Both the position numbers and the translations under genes were made by a program. DNA of 64,000 nucleotides from Acidobacteriota bacterium (lineage in GTDB: Bacteria; Acidobacteriota; Holophagae; Holophagales; Holophagaceae). The stretch's first letter is position 1. Each line of letters begins with the position of its first letter. The notes beneath the pieces are model-generated. The model was not told where the DNA came from and did no database searches. It saw only the letters and a list, made by a program, of their open reading frames with translations. Below are positions 61,182-64,000 of the stretch, piece after piece. The stretch is taken from positions 1 to 64,000 of the forward strand of contig JACPUT010000005.1 of the NCBI GenBank assembly GCA_016192145.1. Direction: 5' to 3'.

Positions 61182-61748
61182 TTACTCGCCCTTCTTGGGA
61201 TCTTTGGATCCCGCCCCCGCATCGGTGCCCGTGGGCGTCGGCGTCCCCACCCCCCGAGCGGGCGCGCCGCCGGCGCCGAGCACGTTCTCATCGGCCACGA
61301 AGCGCCAGTCGCTGACGAGGGACTTGTTGCGGTAGAGGTGGAAGCCATCCAGATCGCTGCGGCTCCGCACCCCGATGATGGGCAGCCCCTTCGTCTCGCC
61401 GCTGGCGCCGGGCTGCACCTGGGTGATGAAGTCCCACTCGCCGCTGGCGGTCATGGGGTCCTTGTATTTCTGCCGGAGAAGCAGGGGCCGCACCTTCAGC
61501 AGCTCATCCAGGTCCTGGGGGTACTTCCCGAATCTCGCGTTGTAGGCCTTCAGGGCCCGGGCGATGGCCTCGCCCCGGAAGATCAGCTCCGCCTCATTCT
61601 CCCGCTGGACCTCGGCCTTCAGGGTGGGGCGGGCCATGGTGAGCATGATTCCCATGACGACGATCATCGCCAGGAGCAGCGCCATGGTGAACCCGCGCTG
61701 GGATCGGGCGAATCGGCTGGGGGCTTTCGGCGGGGCGCCGGAGTGCAT
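61182..61748 (-). CDS. type II secretion/type IV pilus pseudopilin-like protein
   Basis: 188 residues. An N-terminal leader with a prepilin-peptidase site (QRGFTMALLLAMIVVMGIML, cleavage after Gly19) is followed by a helix and a small globular domain (AYNARFGKYPQDLDELLKV, typical of pseudopilins). The fifth mature residue is Leu, where most pilins have Glu. The Gly/Thr/Pro-rich tail ends in KDPKKGE. ATG 61748 has AGAGG upstream. No other secretion genes are in the window. It lies between an HD-GYP gene and the PBP4 gene. Confidence 0.82.
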   Translation of the reverse strand: MHSGAPPKAPSRFARSQRGFTMALLLAMIVVMGIMLTMARPTLKAEVQRENEAELIFRGEAIARALKAYNARFGKYPQDLDELLKVRPLLLRQKYKDPMTASGEWDFITQVQPGASGETKGLPIIGVRSRSDLDGFHLYRNKSLVSDWRFVADENVLGAGGAPARGVGTPTPTGTDAGAGSKDPKKGE

Positions 61749-61790
61749 GGGTGGACCTCTGGAAAAGGGTAACCGACCGCCCGGGGCGGA

Positions 61791-63563
61791 TCAGACCCTT
61801 CCCTCCCTGCGTGTCATGAGTTCACAAAAGGCTTCCACCACCGTGGGATCGAACTGGCTGCCGCTTTCCTTCCTGAGCTCGTCCAGGGCGTTGCGGAAGC
61901 CGATGGGAGTACGGTAGCTCTTGCCGCTCGTCATCACCTCGTAGGCCTCGATGACGTGGATGATGCGGCTGCCCATGGGGATGGCGCTCTCCCGCAGCTT
62001 ATCGGGATAGCCATGGCCGTCCCAGCGCTCGTGGTGGTGCCGGATCACTCGCACCACGTCGAAGGGGAAGCGCAGATCCTTGAGGAAGATGGCGGCCAGA
62101 TCCGGGTGCTGGCGAAGCTTCATCTTCTCCTCGGGAGTGAGCTGGGCCTTTTGCACGAGACCCGGATCCATCAGGAGCATGCCCACGTCGTGGAGGATGG
62201 CCGCGATGGAGACGGCCTCCACGTCCTCCGAAGCCAGATCCAGCTTGAGGGCCACCTCCCGGGCCAGCCGGGCCGTGGCCACGCTGTGGCTGCGGAGGTC
62301 CGGCAAGCGGCTTTCGGAGCTCTTGAGGATGCGGTGGCTCACGCTGAGGAAGGCCTGGTGATAGCGTTCGTGAAGCCGGGCCTCCTCCAGCTGCATGCCC
62401 AGGATGCGGCCCATGCGCTGGATGATCTCCATCTCCGGCATGGAGAAGGGCTGATCCTCCTGCCGGAACACCATGAGCAGATCGTGGCCCGCGCTGGTCT
62501 CGTTCATGAGCAGGGGCAGGTAGGTGGCGAAGGCGCCATCCAGCAGCGTTCCCTCGGGGATCTCGGCCTTGGCGACCACGCGCAGATCCTGCTCCCTCAC
62601 GGTGGTGAGGTGGTAGGTCGCGTGGGCCATCACCTGCTGCTGAAGCGCCTCGCTGATCGGCAGGGGCGAGAAGCAGAGCAGCGGGCGGATCTCCTCGGGA
62701 TCCTCCATCCAGAGCACCACGGCGGCCACGGGCACGATCTGGCTGATGAGGCTCGCCATTTCCCAGAAGTAGGCCCGCAGTTCGGGGCTCATCATGCCGC
62801 GCTTGCGATGCTGGACCGGGGTGGGCCGGTTCGGCGCCATGATGCCCGATAGGGTTCGTTCGGCGGCCTCCCAGGGGAGGGCGCTGAAGCCCACCTGGGT
62901 GTTTTCGTACCCGAAGAGCTTTTCGCCCACCGCCTGCCCCTGGGGGCCCACCTTGATGGAGGGGGTGTGGATCACGTCAGGCATGCCCGGGTAGGCCTCG
63001 GTGGTGGGGACCCATTTGGGCGCGTGCTCCGCGGGCGGCGGCGTCTGATTGATGAGTTCAGCCGCAGTGGGAAGGGGTTTGGCCTCCTTGGGCTTGGCGG
63101 GGCCGTAGACCCCGAACTCTTTCACGAGATCCACCAGCTCATGGCAGATGCGCAGCGTGGGAGCCTCGGCGCGTTCCAGATCGAAAGCATCCCCCCGGGT
63201 GGGATCCCGCTGGAGCAGCACGCCGATCTGGTCCCCCATCATGTAAACGGGGGTAATGAGGCAGCGGGGACGGTCCCCCAGGCCGAAGGTCGTCAATTCC
63301 AACGCATCGGCACTGTCGTTCACGGCGAAGCTGCGCTTCTCGCGAGCCACGCGCACCAGCAGGGGGTGCTGTTCCGGGAGTTCCTCCGGCGGCCGGGTGC
63401 CCCGGGGCCAGCCGTAGTGGCAGACCTCTTGGAACCCCATGGAGCCGGGTTTCCGCAGGTAGAGCACGCCCTTCGTGCTGCCGACTTCCTCCAGGCACCG
63501 ATAGATGGCCTGGGCGCAACGGGTGGCGAGGGCCTCGCCAAACAGGATGGGGGGTGGTGGCAT
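61791..63563 (-). CDS. GAF/HD-GYP cyclic di-GMP phosphodiesterase-type protein
   Basis: 590 residues. An N-terminal GAF-like domain (about 10-150), a low-complexity linker (about 155-205), a second GAF-like region (about 265-400) and a C-terminal HD-GYP domain are seen. The last has HDVGML and HHHERWDGHGYPD, matching the metal-binding HD and the GYP signature; a further conserved region is RIIHVIEAYEVMTSGKSYR. HD-GYP enzymes hydrolyse cyclic di-GMP. ATG 63563 has no strong SD. The pseudopilin lies downstream on the same strand 42 bp away, fitting a motility or pilus-linked role as inference. Confidence 0.9.
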   Translation of the reverse strand: MPPPPILFGEALATRCAQAIYRCLEEVGSTKGVLYLRKPGSMGFQEVCHYGWPRGTRPPEELPEQHPLLVRVAREKRSFAVNDSADALELTTFGLGDRPRCLITPVYMMGDQIGVLLQRDPTRGDAFDLERAEAPTLRICHELVDLVKEFGVYGPAKPKEAKPLPTAAELINQTPPPAEHAPKWVPTTEAYPGMPDVIHTPSIKVGPQGQAVGEKLFGYENTQVGFSALPWEAAERTLSGIMAPNRPTPVQHRKRGMMSPELRAYFWEMASLISQIVPVAAVVLWMEDPEEIRPLLCFSPLPISEALQQQVMAHATYHLTTVREQDLRVVAKAEIPEGTLLDGAFATYLPLLMNETSAGHDLLMVFRQEDQPFSMPEMEIIQRMGRILGMQLEEARLHERYHQAFLSVSHRILKSSESRLPDLRSHSVATARLAREVALKLDLASEDVEAVSIAAILHDVGMLLMDPGLVQKAQLTPEEKMKLRQHPDLAAIFLKDLRFPFDVVRVIRHHHERWDGHGYPDKLRESAIPMGSRIIHVIEAYEVMTSGKSYRTPIGFRNALDELRKESGSQFDPTVVEAFCELMTRREGRV

Positions 63564-63662
63564 GGTTGGTCAGCCTGGAAGGCCCAATGCTAGCCCAATC
63601 GCCCCAGGGATGTCACGCGAGGTTCATCGGGAATTTCCGATCTCACCTTAGCGCCATGGCCT

Positions 63663-64000
63663 TCAGGCCCACTTCCGTGGGGATTGCAGACTATCCACTC
63701 CCAGTTCCCGATCCAGCCAAAGGGTGAGCCCGGCCAGCTGGCGGCCATGGCCGCACTCGAAGGCCCGTCCCGCGAAGCCCCGCAGCCCCTTGACGGTGAG
63801 GGGCCAGTGGATCGTGGCCGAGATGCTCACGATGGCCTCCTCCCAGGCCTCGAAGCCATCCCGGATCTCGCGACCATCCAAGGGTGACACGAGCGGGAAG
63901 GCCGGATCCTGGGGAAGCACCTGTTCCAACCGATCCTTCACGTAGGGCAGCAGGGGCGCCATGAGGCCGCAGTGAAGGGGATGACGCACCGGCAGCAGGT
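63663..64000 (-). CDS. fabD: malonyl-CoA:ACP transacylase (FabD-like), C-terminal part
   Basis: The frame runs off the window end, so the N-terminus with the active-site Ser is not seen. The visible 112 residues begin LPVRHPLHCGLMAPLL, which matches the FabD region around the catalytic His (usually PFHxxLM), and continue with VLPQDPAFPLVSPLDGREI and HWPLTVKGLRGFAG to the typical C-terminus. In fatty acid synthesis FabD moves malonyl from CoA to ACP. Other fab genes may lie beyond the window. Confidence 0.82.
   Translation of the reverse strand, partial: LLPVRHPLHCGLMAPLLPYVKDRLEQVLPQDPAFPLVSPLDGREIRDGFEAWEEAIVSISATIHWPLTVKGLRGFAGRAFECGHGRQLAGLTLWLDRELGVDSLQSPRKWA

Overview
The window is a GC-rich, densely packed bacterial chromosome segment with no rRNA, tRNA, CRISPR array, integrase or transposase that I could recognise. 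The gene content suggests an Acidobacteriota member, most likely of the Holophaga/Geothrix type. It has an Oar-like TonB receptor with a carboxypeptidase-regulatory N-terminus, a full-length pyruvate:ferredoxin oxidoreductase next to a dihydroorotate-dehydrogenase-like protein, a single-chain E1 alpha/beta dehydrogenase, many PAS/GAF sensors, Ser/Thr kinases with TPR tails, and ADP-heptose-type LPS glycosyltransfer. The taxonomic call is inference from gene content only.

Layout. 0.2-7 kb: methyltransferase, large secreted glycosidase-like protein, periplasmic thioredoxin, small secreted protein, hotdog thioesterase and a tandem pair of GAF proteins. 7-16.8 kb: cysS, hybrid histidine kinase, GT9 heptosyltransferase, membrane acyltransferase, secreted helical protein, sensor-type membrane protein and RNase R. 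16.8-24.7 kb: histidine phosphatase, a fused L,D-transpeptidase/Mur ligase, ruvC, a DUF1275 membrane protein, a DUF255 thioredoxin-domain protein and a pseudokinase-TPR protein. 24.8-27.5 kb: the ffh-rpsP-khpA-rimM translation cluster. 27.5-31 kb: a TonB receptor facing an esterase. 31-46 kb: PFOR and partner, a five-PAS kinase, sppA with an FMN reductase, bacilliredoxin, a DUF4403 protein and the Oar-like receptor. 46-55 kb: fused E1, GAF/degenerate GGDEF protein, Nfu, Dph6-like ATPase, MoxR and a Ser/Thr kinase-TPR protein. 55-64 kb: double-length NitT/TauT-type ABC permease with its ATPase, a DMT exporter, a response regulator, PBP4-type carboxypeptidase, pseudopilin, an HD-GYP protein and the C-terminus of a malonyl-CoA:ACP transacylase cut by the window edge.

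The most unusual signal is non-coding. Five intergenic elements (11406-11543, 14221-14312, 26156-26261, 41265-41383, 48431-48580) share one architecture: two long inverted arms, each made of a short degenerate tandem repeat (7, 8-9 or 11 nt units), around a loop. The unit sequence differs between loci. Unit-to-unit changes are mostly transitions, and each element almost fills its spacer, usually starting at or within a few bases of a stop codon. I do not recognise this as a named repeat family.

A second non-coding pattern is a TAGGCT/TAGCCT-like hexamer placed exactly 6 nt before the ATG of several genes that lack a Shine-Dalgarno, which looks like leaderless transcription.

Functionally the window combines envelope work (LPS core, peptidoglycan, TonB receptors, SppA, pseudopilin), signalling (three histidine kinases or regulators, two kinase-like proteins, HD-GYP), anaerobic-type oxo-acid metabolism (PFOR, E1) and core translation/RNA genes.
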